Positions 45,641 through 57,825 of a DNA stretch of 64,000 nucleotides are shown here, piece by piece (the stretch's first letter is position 1; every line of letters starts with the position of its first letter). The notes below the pieces were generated by a model. It had not been told where the DNA came from. It did no database searches and saw only the letters and a program-made list of their open reading frames with translations. Origin of the DNA: Cavenderia fasciculata. Its lineage: Eukaryota > Evosea > Eumycetozoa > Acytosteliales > Cavenderiaceae. Location: assembly GCF_000203815.1 (NCBI RefSeq), contig NW_004457729.1:1426674-1490673 (forward strand), given 5' to 3'. The translations under genes and the position numbers were made by a program.

Positions 45641-46555
45641 ATGAGGTAAGTTTTTTTTATCTATCTCTTTTTCTCTATCTATCATCAATCAGTAGTTTAA
45701 CAAACGATGAAAGTATACGATCAACTATGACAACAATAGGATAGGACAGGATAGCAAGTTAGGGGTAGATATCTTTCCTTTCATTGCGTCATATGATCAC
45801 TTTTTTTTTTTTTTTTTTTTCGTTAAACTACTATCTATTCTTTTTACATTAGTTGATTTGATTGATATTAATATTATTTGAATTTTTTTTCTATCTATTT
45901 TTGTAGCAAAATTTCAAGCGAACAAGTCAGACAAACCGTAGGTAACATCCTTAAGGAATCCGTCGAAGCCAAGCGTAACTTCACTGAGACCATTGAACTC
46001 CAAATCAATCTCAAGAACTACGACACCAAGAAGGACAAGCGTTTCTCTGGACAAATCAAGCTTGCCACCGTCACCAAGCCAAAGCTCAGAATCTGCATCT
46101 TTGCCGATCAACAACATTGTGATGAAGCCACCAAGATCGGTGCTGAATTCATGGATATCGAAGCTCTCAAGAAGATCGGTCCAAAGAACAAGAAGGGTAT
46201 CAAGCAACTCGCCAAGAGCTACGATGCTTTCCTTGCCTCTGAAACCATCCTCCGTCAAGTCCCAAAGTTGTTGGGTCCAGGTCTCAACAAGGTCGGTAAG
46301 TTCCCAACCCTCCTTACTCACAACGAAGACATGGCCACCAAGATCAACGAAGTCAAGTCCACCATCAAGTTCCAATTGAAGAAGGTCCTCTGTTTGGCCG
46401 TCGCCGTCGGTCACGTCAACCTCACCGAAAGAGAAATCGCCACCAACGTCATCCAAGCCATCAATTTCTTGGTCTCCCTCCTCAAGAAGCAATGGCAAAA
46501 CGTCAAGACCCTCTACATCAAGTCCACCATGGGTCCATCTCACAGAATCTACTAA
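45641..46555 (+). CDS. rpl10a: 60S ribosomal protein L10a (uL1), 217 aa
   Basis: Exon 1 is five bases (45641-45645, ATGAG) and exon 2 is 45907-46555, splitting the second codon (AG|C, Ser). The 261-bp intron is the longest in the window, with GTAAGT and TTTTTGTAG ends. The product [17 protein letters not shown] through [20 protein letters not shown] to [10 protein letters not shown] is plainly uL1 and has exactly the length of human RPL10A. uL1 forms the mobile L1 stalk that guides deacylated tRNA out of the E site. Codon choice differs sharply from neighbours: AAG, ATC, GTC, CTC and TTC dominate over the AT-ending codons used elsewhere, as expected for a very highly expressed gene. The intron after the start is typical for ribosomal protein genes. 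Confidence 0.98.
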
Positions 46556-46742
46556 ACTATCTGTTTTACTATCGATAGTTTCTATTGTTTGTTTAAAACA
46601 CCAACTTCTAGGGTTATCCTTTTAGTTTTTTAAAAATTAATTGTTTGCCTAGTTGATGGAAGCTTATATAAATAAAATTGCTCAACTTCAAAAAAAAAAA
46701 AAAACAATATAATCATTGTGTGTCTTTGTTTCTTTCTATTGA

Positions 46743-48343
46743 ATGATTAAATTATCAAATTTATTATTATTACATATTATATCAAAGATTGATGATAACG
46801 GAGACATAATTAGTTTATTGTTAACTTGTAAACATTTGTATCAAAACAAAGGATTACGAAGATCGGTTCAATTCAAAGGGATATCGTTCCACTGGATCTT
46901 GGTTCTATTGCCCTCTTGCCTCGTCTATCAAGTCTATCAGTTGGTGCATTAGAGTTGAATCTTTGGTCACCACACATCACTAGTGTCTCTAACACTAGAG
47001 GTCATAGACTCCAAGTACACCCTCGCCGAGTTGGGTCTCTTGCAATTCGTATCGCTGACAGAGTTGACCTTTAACAATTATTTTGACTGGTATAGGACCG
47101 GGACTCTTACCAAGTAGTTTGAAATCTCTCACCCTTAGACCAAGAGAGATACCTCCACGAAATACTTTATTTCATTAACGTCACTTGTCAACCCCCATAT
47201 CTTTTTGCAAAAGCTTGCATTAGATGGAGAGATGCTGGATCAACAATTATACCTCGATCTCCAGGGTCTATGCGCACTCAAGACACTAACTCTTGGTGAT
47301 GGCCACTACCCAACAGATGACAGACAGTATTGTATAGAGGTTAGTGTCCCTCCTTCACTAAAGATTCTTTATCTAATGTCAGAGTGCGCACATCGCACCT
47401 CGTTGTACAATGCCATTGTTGGAAAGATTACATTTAATGCAAAGTAGATTGATTGGTGGAAAAACCAATCTCTTGTCATCACCATTCATCAAAATACTCG
47501 ATATATGAAGAAATCATGCCTGCCAATATCATACCAACTAGTGTTGAAAAGATTAGAATAGAAAAATTCACAAGAGAACCTATACTTGAAGGATTAGTAT
47601 TCCCACCATCAGTCACTCATCTAACCATCTCAGGAGAGTATGAACCTGTACAGCTCCCAGAGTCACTCATCAAGTTAAAGATGCCAATCGACAACAACAA
47701 CAACAACCAAGGAGGCCTGATCAATCTTCAATATTTGAAAAAACTCATCTATACAACTGATCAACCAAACAACAACGACATCCAATTTGTTCTCCCATCC
47801 ACCTCTACTGCTGCTGTTGCTGCTGCTGACTATCCACCTAATCTCGAAACACTCAATCTCATTCAAATCAAATCAAATTATACCATTGACAACTTACCAC
47901 CAACCATTAAATATCTATCAATACTATTGAACAATACCAACAATGACAGGTCACAAAAATATCCTCCAATCTTTTCAATTAATTCTAGGTTGTCCAATAT
48001 CTCCCAAATACAATGGCTACCATACAATACTACACATCTAACTTGCCAACTAGAGATTACTCTACAACAGGGGGCCTTTAGATTGGATCAAGTGATCAAT
48101 CACACCAACGTGAGACATTTATGTCTTATCATTTCCGATACAATATTACATTTTTCAATTCAAAGATTGGACACGGGCAAACACAAAGTATTGGTATTGG
48201 AAACAAAGTCAATTTCAGGTGGAATAATCACACAAAGAAAAACAAATTACAATCAACAATATGACCCCATTTATTTACATTTTAAAGTAGCGGGATCAGG
48301 TCCATTTGAATTGAAATGTATACTAAATTTCAAAAAACTATAA
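46743..48343 (+). pseudogene. Divergent F-box-like/FNIP-type gene, decayed
   Basis: Starts MIKLSNLLLLHIISKIDDNG DIISLLLTCKHLYQN, an F-box-like N-terminus related to but clearly different from that of the 1-18.8 kb array. The frame is soon lost, and solenoid pieces appear in different frames (VPLDLGSIALLPRLSSLSVG near 46,885; LPSSLKSLTLRPREIPP near 47,110; LALDGEMLDQQLYLDLQG from 47,205). From 47,453 a 296-residue frame holds IPTSVEKIRIEKF, FPPSVTHLTISGEYEP, LPESLIKLKM, FRLDQVINHTNVRHL, VLVLETKSISGGIITQR and DPIYLHFK. The last block is close to the ends of FNIP-repeat proteins. No splice sites rescue the early breaks, so it is probably a pseudogene whose 3' part is better kept. It lies isolated between ribosomal and trafficking genes. 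Confidence 0.7.
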
Positions 48344-48407
48344 ACTTTTAATCCTTTACAATGAATTACATTGGTGTTTTTTTATTTATTGTAATATTTA
48401 ATTTAAT

Positions 48408-51400
48408 TTATTTCCAAACTTTAATAATACCATCAGCAGAAGCGGAAATCAACATTGGTTGAGGTACTTCCATAACTTTAAGATCGAGAATAGTTTCTTG
48501 ATGATGAATGGTTGGTGTAGTTGGTGTTTTTGGTTTTGAAGATGATGTGGCGCCAGTAGAGGACGAGGAAGAAGTGATCGATGAAATGGTTGATGGTCTA
48601 GAATATACAGGGTTATTGGCAGAAGAGTATTGATCGGTAGATGACCACAATTCCTCTTGAATTTGAGTACCATTGGTCTTGAAACTAACTTTGTTTGTGA
48701 AGGGTGGTAGTGGGTCTCTTCCAGGTGAGATGTAATAAGAGTTGGTGGTTGGATTATCCCAATCCCAATATTTAATACGTTTATCGTCGCCAGCTGTAAT
48801 TAAATAGGTACATTGTGGAGGACTAAGTATCGCTCTAATAGATGGTGTCTTTCGGTCAATTGTTGTTGTTGTTGTAGATCCTGCTGTTCCTGCTGCTGTT
48901 CCTGTTCCACCTCCTATTACAACATTATTATTACCACTATTATTGATTGGTGTACCAGTCAATGATGAAGATGTAGATGATGATGAAGATGGTGTAGTCA
49001 TTGTATTACTACTTAGTATAACAGAGTTTGAAAGGAAATGTCCAGAGTTGTTTCTATTGAGAACAGGTGATGATGTGTTGGAAGACATTTGACTAGGTTT
49101 AATCGAATCAATGCCAAAGTCATATTCAGAGAGCGAAGAGGTTGCAAGGTTGCTCTGACTATTGTTGTTGCCACCAATAGCACCAAAAATCGACGAAGAG
49201 GTAAGAGGATTAATCATAAACGATGTCATTTGATTGATAATACCTCCTACTGGGTTGAAAATGGCGGAGCCTTGTGATTGCGCAACTGGTTGTGGTTGTT
49301 GTGACGGTTGCTGTGATGGTTGTGATGGTTGTTGTGACTGTTGTATTTGGTCACCATCGATATATCCTCGACGGAATATCTTGGTGGTTGTTTTGGATGA
49401 CAGATCCCATACGACTACATTGTCCTTTGACTCTGACGCGACAAATATCCAGCTGTCTGATGAGAATCTTGGACCATAGTATGGTGACATTTTGTAGATA
49501 CGTCCATTGGTAACACGCTCGCTGTAGAGTGGAATCTCGAATCTGAGATCCCAACAGGTAAGGAATCCACGGCTTGTGGCAGTAACAAGCCAGTTGCGGT
49601 TAGGGTCTATAAGGAACGACTGAATGAGACCCAAACTCATCTGGTTGGATAGATGGAAAGCCTCTTGCTGTGATCGCAGATCCCAACCATGAATCCCACC
49701 CTTGCTAGTGGCATAGGTGACAATCGAGCTAGAGTTGGTGTTAAAGTGGTCGACCGAGATGATGTTGCCCTCGCAATCGAGAATATTCTTGACTGTTGAC
49801 AAACCAGGATACTTGATGTTTCCATTCTTTTGCTTGCCTCCAATACCGACACGGAAAATGTGGATCGATCCCTTGTCTGAAGCCGATGCGATGGTATGTG
49901 ACTTTTCGCATATAGAGATGGATGTGATACGTCCTTCTTGACTGTTGTATGTCTGACGAGCGCGGTTTGTCACACCCTTTTCCATACGCAAACAATCCCA
50001 AATCTTGACAGTCCCATCGTTTGAACAACTTGCAAAGAAGAGGTTGTCACTGCTGACCTGTATTTCATTGACAGAATCTTTGTGCTCGATAAAGTGACTG
50101 ACCAAGATACCAGCTGGTTTCCAAGTGGTTAGCTGACCAGGTGCACCCGACACACCATATTCAGAGTATCCACCAAGATCGGGGATAGAAGGTGGTGCTC
50201 GCAGGTAACAGTCATTGGTCGTCTCTACAGACAATACATTCTCACCTGCACTAGGATTAAGAGTAAACTTTTTGTTTACAATACTCAATTCTTGAATGCC
50301 AACAATTTCTTGTTGTTGGTTGGATGATGGTGTATTGTTGGAGGAAGTTGTGGGAATACTGGCAGTCGGAGTAGTACTTGGCATGGGAGAAGGAATAGCT
50401 GTAGACGCTGGTAATGATGACGGACCACTATTAATCAATAGATTTGTATTGGATGGTGACGAGTTGTTAACCATATTATTGCCACTAGTTGGAAGTGAAT
50501 TGGATAGTGGGTTTGTATTGGGTAATTGATTATTAATATTGATGGGTGTACTACTTCCAATTCCAGTTGACCCTATAGTACTACCGAGATTGGCGGTACT
50601 AGTAGATACCGCACTATTGATATTTGGTGTATCATTTCTGAGTTTTGCAACTCTGACAATCTTTTCTTGAGTTTGGTTTCGTTTACTACTCATTGGTTGG
50701 TAGTTGGTATCGACGACAAAAGTGTCATTGTTCATATCTTCCAACTTGGAGAATATCTTTTTCGAACGGATATAGTCAAATATCTTGATGATTTTAATTT
50801 GATCCATATCTGGGATAGCCAACTGCTTGAGGAATTGGAAATCCTCTGGAATCTCTTCGATTTGATCGACTGACATTTGTTTTATTTGTTCAGCTACGTT
50901 GGCGGCAGAGGATCCAACGACATCTTTAATCTTTCTATAACTTCCTTGGTTATTATAATTCATTTCCTTTTGATGAGGATTACGATGGACATGATTGATG
51001 ATGGTGTTGAATGATTCACGCGAGATGGGTGGGATCAACAGTTGGAAGAGATTCGATTCGGCGATATTATCAGACGATGAGTCGGTAATGAGATAGGGTT
51101 GGATACGTGGCTTGAGGTAGCAATAGATATCAGTCTTTGACAACTTGGTTGCAATCTTGCTGATGAGTGAGATGGTTCCATAGCGAATCCAATCGTTTGG
51201 ATGGAGTAGGAGGGGAGAGGAACGACTGAGTATCTCGAGTAGAATGGCCTTTCTAAAGAGACCGAGATCGGTCAGTTCACAGAGCGCAGCAATGGCACGC
51301 TCAGTCACATTCTCTTCCTCGTCGGTCAATGCCTCCAATGTCATGGGATAGATAAACGATTCCAAACTACCCGATCCAACAATGGTGCAAACTGCCACAA

Positions 51401-53658
51401 TATTCTCGAAAAATGAACTACGCAACTGCCAATCCTTGTCGTTTAAAAAGGTAGTGATAAGAGGTAGAACCAAATCGTTTGTTTTGGCACGGCCAAAAAA
51501 GAGACACAATCGATAAATGTCAGACAAGATGACACGTTTGACAGTATTGCACGAATCTTTGGTCAAGAGATCGCTCACCTTGTTAAAGAATAGTTCTTGA
51601 AGGTCGCTAAGATCAGCATCGTAAACCTTGTACTTTTGTATATCCTTTCTCTCAGAGTCTAGGTGTTGGTCTCTTGAAAGATGTTGATCTTGTGCAATCT
51701 CTAAAAATCTTTTTGCTGTCATTGCCAAGTTTGGTAGAATCTCTGCAAATGCTATTCTAACCAATTCATCTGATCCCTCTGTAATTTGTGATAATGATGG
51801 GAATATATATTGTGAAAATATCATTGAATCACTTGGTGGAAATGATTCAATCATTTCAATCTAAAAAATAAAATAAAAAATAAAAAGATTAGAAAAATAA
51901 TTAAATAAATATATATATATTTCTTTTTTTTTTTTGTTTCTATTTTATACATACAACTTTTGATAAACTTCTTAAAGCTTCAACACGAACCAAAGTTGGT
52001 TGATCTTGAGAGATCATTGAAATAATGTAAGGGATAATTTTTTGAAGTCTACATTCATCGGATAAATGTTGAGCAAATTTTACAAGTAAATCACCAATAC
52101 ATTTAACTTTGGTTTGAGGGTATTGACAATGACGTAGTGATGGATAGATGACTGATAATAATAAATCCAATCCTTCAACCACTGGATATTGTTCTACTGG
52201 TTTTCTTTCCAATGATGCTTGTTTTAAAATATTCATTCCAGTAGTTGGTAAAATCTTTACATCATCAATAAATGATTTCTCTTTACTTGATATTATTGGT
52301 GTCGTTTGATTGCCACTACCACTACTAGACAAGTTGGTTTTTCCATGTAATTGAGATTGTTGATTTAATTTATCACATTCATTGATAAACTTTTCAGATT
52401 CCCATAATATATTGGTTATATTACTTTGTAAATCTCCACTATCTATAGTATTATTACTACCACTACTACTGCCACTACTTTGTTGTTGTTGTTGTTGTTG
52501 TTTAATTTGTTGACCAATATTAAATTGATTTGGTTGTTGTTGTTGTTGTAGAGGTTGAGATGGTTGTGGTTGTGATGGTTTTGGTAGATTTTGAAAGATA
52601 TTTAATAATTCATCAAATTTATCTATAATACATTGAATTCGATCATCATGATCCAAGTTTGAAAGTGAACGAATAAAGCTATGAACAAAAGAAAAGTATT
52701 TTGGGAATGCTTTGCCTGCCCAGTCGGCAACATAACGCTCGGGGAGATAACGTAGCTTGGGGTCACGTTGGATCATGTGAATGATGAGAGATTGGATGTG
52801 AATGTCGTTGATCTTTCGAATGACAGGTTCTGGGTTGTAGTCACCCTTGCGATACGACAACATCTGAGAAAAGTCAAATAGGGGTGTACCGTCGGTAAAC
52901 AACTCGCCAATGACGCAACCCAGTGAAAAGACGTCCATCTGGGGGGTGAGCTGTCCTTTGGGCTCGCCCTTGTTGGTCTCGTAGAATCGTTCGGGTGCAA
53001 TGTAGCATGTACGACGTCCACTCGTATCAAAGTAGTACGAGAAATCGGCAGGGTTGTCTTCGGGGATAAAGGTTGGTTTGTAGGATGCAAAATCAGCCAA
53101 ATAGATCCAATTGGTGGTTGTCACCATGATGTTTTCGCACTTGATGTCGCCGTGAGACACACCCTTAAAGAATGCCTGTATGAGGGCACTCAACATTTGA
53201 AAGGTGATAAACTTCTTTTCAATCGTCGAAAGGAATGGTCTCGTGCTCAACCGATCGTACAAATTGTTGCTAAAGTATTGTCTGATCAAGTATCCTGATC
53301 GATCAGTCTCTAAAAAGTTTTGATATGGCATCAAGTTTACCAATGTTTCAAAGTTTCCTTTAATCTCTAAACAAACAAATAGATAGATATATATTAACAA
53401 CTTTGGTTCAAAATATATTTCTCTTTATATCTATATATACTATATATCTTTACCTTCTAATGCTCTTTTATAGTCTATTAATGATTCTTTGTTGTGCCTC
53501 TTTTTGTAGATCTTTACAATAACGTGACCTTCAAGATCGTGTATTGCCTTTAACGTCTTTAAGAATCTACCATTACCCATTGAGAATTGTGATACTATAG
53601 GTCCTATTTCATCTTCAAGATAGTCTGATGTAATAGGTGCTCCTACTACATTACCCAT
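48408..53658 (-). CDS. vps15: VPS15 (PIK3R4), regulatory protein kinase of class III PI3-kinase (1,689 aa)
   Basis: Exons 53658-53454, 53366-51955 and 51860-48408, in phase (5,070 bases). It is the membrane anchor and scaffold of the VPS34 complex, which makes PI3P for endosomal sorting and autophagy. The N-terminus MGNVVGAP fits N-myristoylation. The kinase domain (residues about 25-330) has HGDIKCENIMVTTTNWIYLA with DFASYKPTF (DFA for DFG, as in other VPS15 proteins) and YIAPERFYET. HEAT-type helices follow (about 450-800), including WLRSSFFENIVAVC-like units. After an Asn/Ser/Pro-rich linker (about 880-1,060) comes a WD40 propeller (EHKDSVNEIQVSSDNLFFAS, FFASCSNDGTVKIWD; later TTAGDDKRIKYWDWD and SASADGIIKVWK at the very end). 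A long low-complexity insert interrupts the propeller. Total architecture and order fit VPS15 exactly. Confidence 0.95.
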
Positions 53659-53898
53659 CCTTGAATACTACCTAAATATTATATATATATATATGTATAT
53701 ATGTATGTATGATGTGTGTTGTATTAATATATATATTGATGATCTGTGCAAATGAGCCTGTATTGGTTTTTGTTATCTTTTTTTGTTTTTTGATAAAAGT
53801 GGTGTTCTTGGATTATTAAAAACTACTAGTATGGTCGGCTTATCACTAAAACTTTGTCTTGTCCACTTTAGCATAATCTTCTTCTTGATAAGTTTAGA

Positions 53899-53920
53899 GA
53901 GAGAGAGAGAGAGAGAGGGG
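53899..53920 (+). repeat. (GA)n tract in the leader of the TRPC4AP-like gene
   Basis: GAGAGAGAGAGAGAGAGAG-type run 15-35 bases before the ATG at 53936, similar to the leaders of array copies 6 and 7. Confidence 0.85.
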
Positions 53921-53935
53921 TGAGAGATAAGAGAG

Positions 53936-56655
53936 ATGAATATTTCAACTAGTCATTATCAACATATACCTGGGAGACCTGTAGGTAGATCTAAATCAAG
54001 TTTCAACAAATGTATAATGAATAGTCAGTTTCTAGGATCTAGATCATCATTTAAATACTTGTCAAATGTATGTAATATTGTAATATATAGATAGACAGAT
54101 TAGATATAGATATTGATTCTTTTGATTTCTTAGATACCATCAATATCACATGAATCATTACTTGCAACATTTGACAATGAAGATAGTAAAACGAAAAAGA
54201 TAGCAAGAAATGTTCTTCAAATGGAGGTAGCCTATGCAAGATATCATCAAACCGATTCAAAGGATATCAAGAAACAATGTATCACCAAAATAGTAACAAA
54301 GCTGGCTGATTTTAAGAGAGAGTTTCGATCAGACAATGAAGCAGTTTCACTGGTAGAGTTGAATATCTACCCACTCTTACGATCACTACTGATGAACCTA
54401 CCACAAAGAGGTGTAGGTTCACCTTATTATACAACTCTTTATGAAGTTGTTGTTGATAATCTTGCAATGATTGCAAATGTATGTAAATTGGAAAGTGGAA
54501 CAAATATATTGTATTGTATGAAATGAATGTATCATTATTTATTAACAAGTCATCAATATACTACATTAGAGAGACGATATAGCAGATTGGATTCAAAATG
54601 ATATACCAATGATGAACAAATTATTTACTTTATTTAATGATGTTAAATCTGTTGATTCTGTATTTGTTTTATTTCATGTATGTAATGATAATAACAAACA
54701 AAACAAAACAAAATAGGATTATATGGATTAACCAATTATTTAGAATATATTATTTTTAACAGAATTTGACCTAAGAAAAATTAGTATGGGATCATTTAAT
54801 TAATTAATAACTATTACTATGATTTATTAATAATTATCTTTGATTTATTAGAATTATTTAAAATTGTTGAAAAGTTAAATAGATTAACTTTTTTCATGTT
54901 TATTAAAGTGTTGACATCAACATTATTTCAACCAGATTCAAACGAGGCACCAAAACTTAGTGATTCAATTACACTAAAAGCAAACCAACTACCGATATAT
55001 ACAATCAATCATTCGATCATTTTAGCAGTACCATCAATCTTGGACAAGGCATACCATCTTTTGGAATATTCCATGAGACCAAACTTTTTCTCACCATCCC
55101 TTATCACATCTCCTAGAAGTGATGTTTATGATTGGGGTAAGAAAAAGAAAAAGAAAAAGAAAAAGAAAAGTAATTGTTAATGTTATTTATTTAATTATTT
55201 TTTTTAGATGAACCACCACATACAGGTGAACCACCTCTTTCACAAGCACATGCTAGAATGATATTAGAACAATTAAATTTAGAATATAGAGGTGATGCTG
55301 TTGAATTTTTAAAAGAATATTCTAGAGCAACCTATCAGGCAGATCTTATTGTTTTCATTTATAGTTTGGCAAATGGAAATAGAAGATATCATGTATTAAA
55401 AAAATTAAAACAATTGGGATTCGCTAAATTGGCTGAAGATATGATTAAATCTCTTAAATGGAATGTTTCTGTATGTTTAATAAAAAAAAAGTAAAAAAGA
55501 AAAAGAAAAAAAGTAATTAATATTTATTTTATTAACCTTTTTGTTTTTTAGGAATATGAAGAAGAAGTAAATCCATTCTTTATTAGAAAAATACAATTAT
55601 TAAGAATCATATTATTATTTTTCGATATGGAAGCCACAAGAGCACCTTTTGCAAGTAGTTGTTCAATTATTTCAAGACATGAAGAGCATTTAATCAATGG
55701 AGTTGAAAGATGTCAAGATTCTCAATGTTTAAAGGAAAAGACATCAATCATTTCAACTCTTTGGGAATCTTATGAAAGAGCAAAAGGAATTGAAAAAGAA
55801 AGGTAAAAAAAAGAAAAAGAAAAAGAAATCTAAAATTCAATAATTATTCTAATTTTATTTTCTTTTAATTTAGATCATTTTTAACTTGTTGTATACAAAC
55901 TGTATTAAAATCACCAAATTTAAATTTAAATGCATATTTTGAAAAGAAAGGATTATTGAAAGGTTTGGTTAATGAAGTATCGAGTCCATTGGATCAATAT
56001 AAAGCTTTTTATCAAATGAATTTTGATGTCCTTGGAGAAATGATCAAATTTAAATTACCTGCATTTATCTACCTCAACAATCGACTGCGAGCCAATCCAC
56101 AAGAATTTCAAGTTTTGATGGAAAATGTTATGGCAAATATTATAGAAACCAATGTATTTGTTAGGTATCTTTCACTTTCCCTATACCATTTTAGTACGCA
56201 ACCCAATATTGAATACGATTTTGAAAATTGTCTCTTTAACCGTTTCTTGGAGGAAAATATATTTAAAGTTATGAAACTTTTAATTGATAGCTTGACATTG
56301 GATAAAATTTCTGTTGATAGTATGTTTTAAAATAGAAAGAGAGAGACTACAACAACAATTGATCAAAAATTAATCAATTTCTCTCTCTCTCTTAGATTTA
56401 TGTTGTTTAAATACATTTTTATTATTTTTAGTTGTAGCACAAAGAAAAGGACAATTAAATGATTATATAGCAGAGTTGAAGGTAATGGGACAAGAAGATT
56501 TTGTCGATCGAATATTGGAATTATTTGATTTATGGAATAGATTCTATTTTAATAATACTAGAGATTTGGTTAGTATTGAAACTAGTTCACAATTTAAATT
56601 TGATGAAATTCTTAAACTTCAAGTATCTCTAAAAGTATTATTAAAGAAAGAATAA
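53936..56655 (+). CDS. TRPC4AP/TRUSS-like armadillo protein
   Basis: Exons supported by phase: 53936-54067, 54134-54478, 54570-54677, then a stretch that could not be resolved (54,678-54,851), and 54852-55136, 55208-55470, 55552-55802, 55874-56319, 56432-56655. A 21-base mini-exon coding FDLRKI around 54,763-54,783 would fit the phase of the next exon but not of the one before. The best match is the C-terminal third: SFLTCCIQTVLKSPNLNLNA, KGLLKGLVNEV, FYQMNFDVLGEMIKFKLPAF, NVFVRYLSLSLYHF resemble TRPC4AP (RGLLEHILYCIV...SYFDLLGELMKFNVDAF...NMLVRCVTLSLDRF). TRPC4AP serves as a substrate adaptor of a DDB1-CUL4 ubiquitin ligase in animals. Whether it does so here is an inference. The Arg/Ser-rich start (GRPVGRSKSSFNK) is poorly conserved. 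Confidence 0.72.
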
Positions 56656-57292
56656 AATAAATAGATTTCATTAAAAGAGTATCTTTTTGTCAAAGTCTAA
56701 ATCCTCCCAAATTAATTAATTTCTTTTAGAATATTACATACCTAAAAGATATCATTGAGATGATATGGGGGAACAGAATGAATCGATTGGAACAAAAAGA
56801 AAACGGGATAAAAAGAAGAATTATATGATATAATCTTTTTATCTATACACGTTTACTTTTTGTTCCAAATCTGTGCATCGTCTCTGAAATTTGATGTAGC
56901 AGGTATCGATAACCAGTGCACCTTCAAAGCATTGTTTGGAAGGTTTTGAAGTTGTTTGGAGGCACCAATGACATTATTATCACTCCGGAAAAGTATATCC
57001 TAAACTAGATTAGATATAACCCATGGTAAGTAAAGGGATCACCTTTGCACGAGTCACAGGTCAAACAAAATATATGTACATATTCTTAAACAAAAAAATA
57101 AAAATAAAAACAAGAATGATACCCTCTCCCCCTTTTTGTTTTCAGTTGTATTTTCAAAACACAAAAAAATATCTTCGCGCACTGTTTGCATAAAGTAGAT
57201 TTACTCATTTGCGAGCAAACATTCTCTTAAATCTTTTTTACCAACTTTATATTTATATATATATATATATATTTCAATAATAATAATCATAC
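56656..57292. other. Spacer between TRPC4AP-like and mini-cortactin genes
   Basis: 637 bp. It contains a moderately GC-rich patch at about 56,870-57,060 that has no open frame and no tRNA-like fold, then A/T runs and (TA)n before the next start. Nothing else is recognised. Confidence 0.5.
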
Positions 57293-57676
57293 ATGTCAAT
57301 CTATAATAAACCAGTTGCTCACGGTGTTGCATCAACAGCCAACCAACAATCAGCAGCCGCCGATGATGATGATTGGGAGACTGATTCAGATTATGTCAAC
57401 GATGTCACTGAATTGGAACAACGTCGTGGGTCTAAACTCATCGTCCCACCATCAGACTCTGTTGTAGATTTAAAGGAACTTCGTGAAAGAGTATTCCAAC
57501 AAGATACTGAAGTTTTAAGACAAGAATATGATTCAAAGTAAACATCTATAGCACAAAACAAAGCAAAGAGTAGAATGATCAACTTATATATTAACACTGT
57601 TTTTCTTTTTACTTTATGACTTAATAGGAAACAATTATACGGAGGAGAGAGAGCTGAAAAGTCAATCAAACATTAA
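57293..57676 (+). CDS. Mini-cortactin: N-terminal acidic Arp2/3-binding motif plus repeat fragment (97 aa)
   Basis: Exons 57293-57537 and 57628-57676, in phase. Residues 23-50 read DDDDWETDSDYVNDVTELEQ followed by RRGSKLIV, nearly the same as the start of animal cortactin ([25 protein letters not shown]). The DDW core is the Arp2/3-complex binding motif. Next, LKELRERVFQQDTEVLRQEY matches the cortactin segment INIHKLRENVFQEH..LKEKE. The last exon, KQLYGGERAEKSIKH, recalls a degenerate first cortactin repeat (YGGKFGVExDRMDKSAxxH). There are no further repeats, proline-rich region or SH3 domain, so the protein is about one fifth of cortactin. The inferred role is binding or tuning the Arp2/3 complex in actin assembly. 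F-actin binding is doubtful without the repeat array. Confidence 0.8.
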
Positions 57677-57793
57677 ACCAACCAATATATATTAATATAA
57701 AATCAACACTATCCAAAGATTTTTTTGTACTTTATGAAAAAAAACATATATATATATATATATATTTTATTATTTATTTCTACAAACACATTA

Positions 57794-57823
57794 TTTTCTT
57801 TCTTTCTTTCTTTCTTTCTTTCT
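57794..57823 (+). repeat. (TTTC)n microsatellite
   Basis: About seven TTTC units in the short spacer between the mini-cortactin and lipoxygenase-like genes, just outside the lipoxygenase stop. Confidence 0.85.
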
Positions 57824-57825
57824 AT

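Noticed and set aside
45914-46543. 209-residue open frame antisense to RPL10a
   Set aside because: It is the mirror of a highly biased coding sequence (C-ending codons leave the antisense strand free of stops) and has no family features.
56870-57060. Possible tRNA or snoRNA in the GC-richer patch before the mini-cortactin gene
   Set aside because: No cloverleaf, no B box and no paired C/D boxes could be found by eye.
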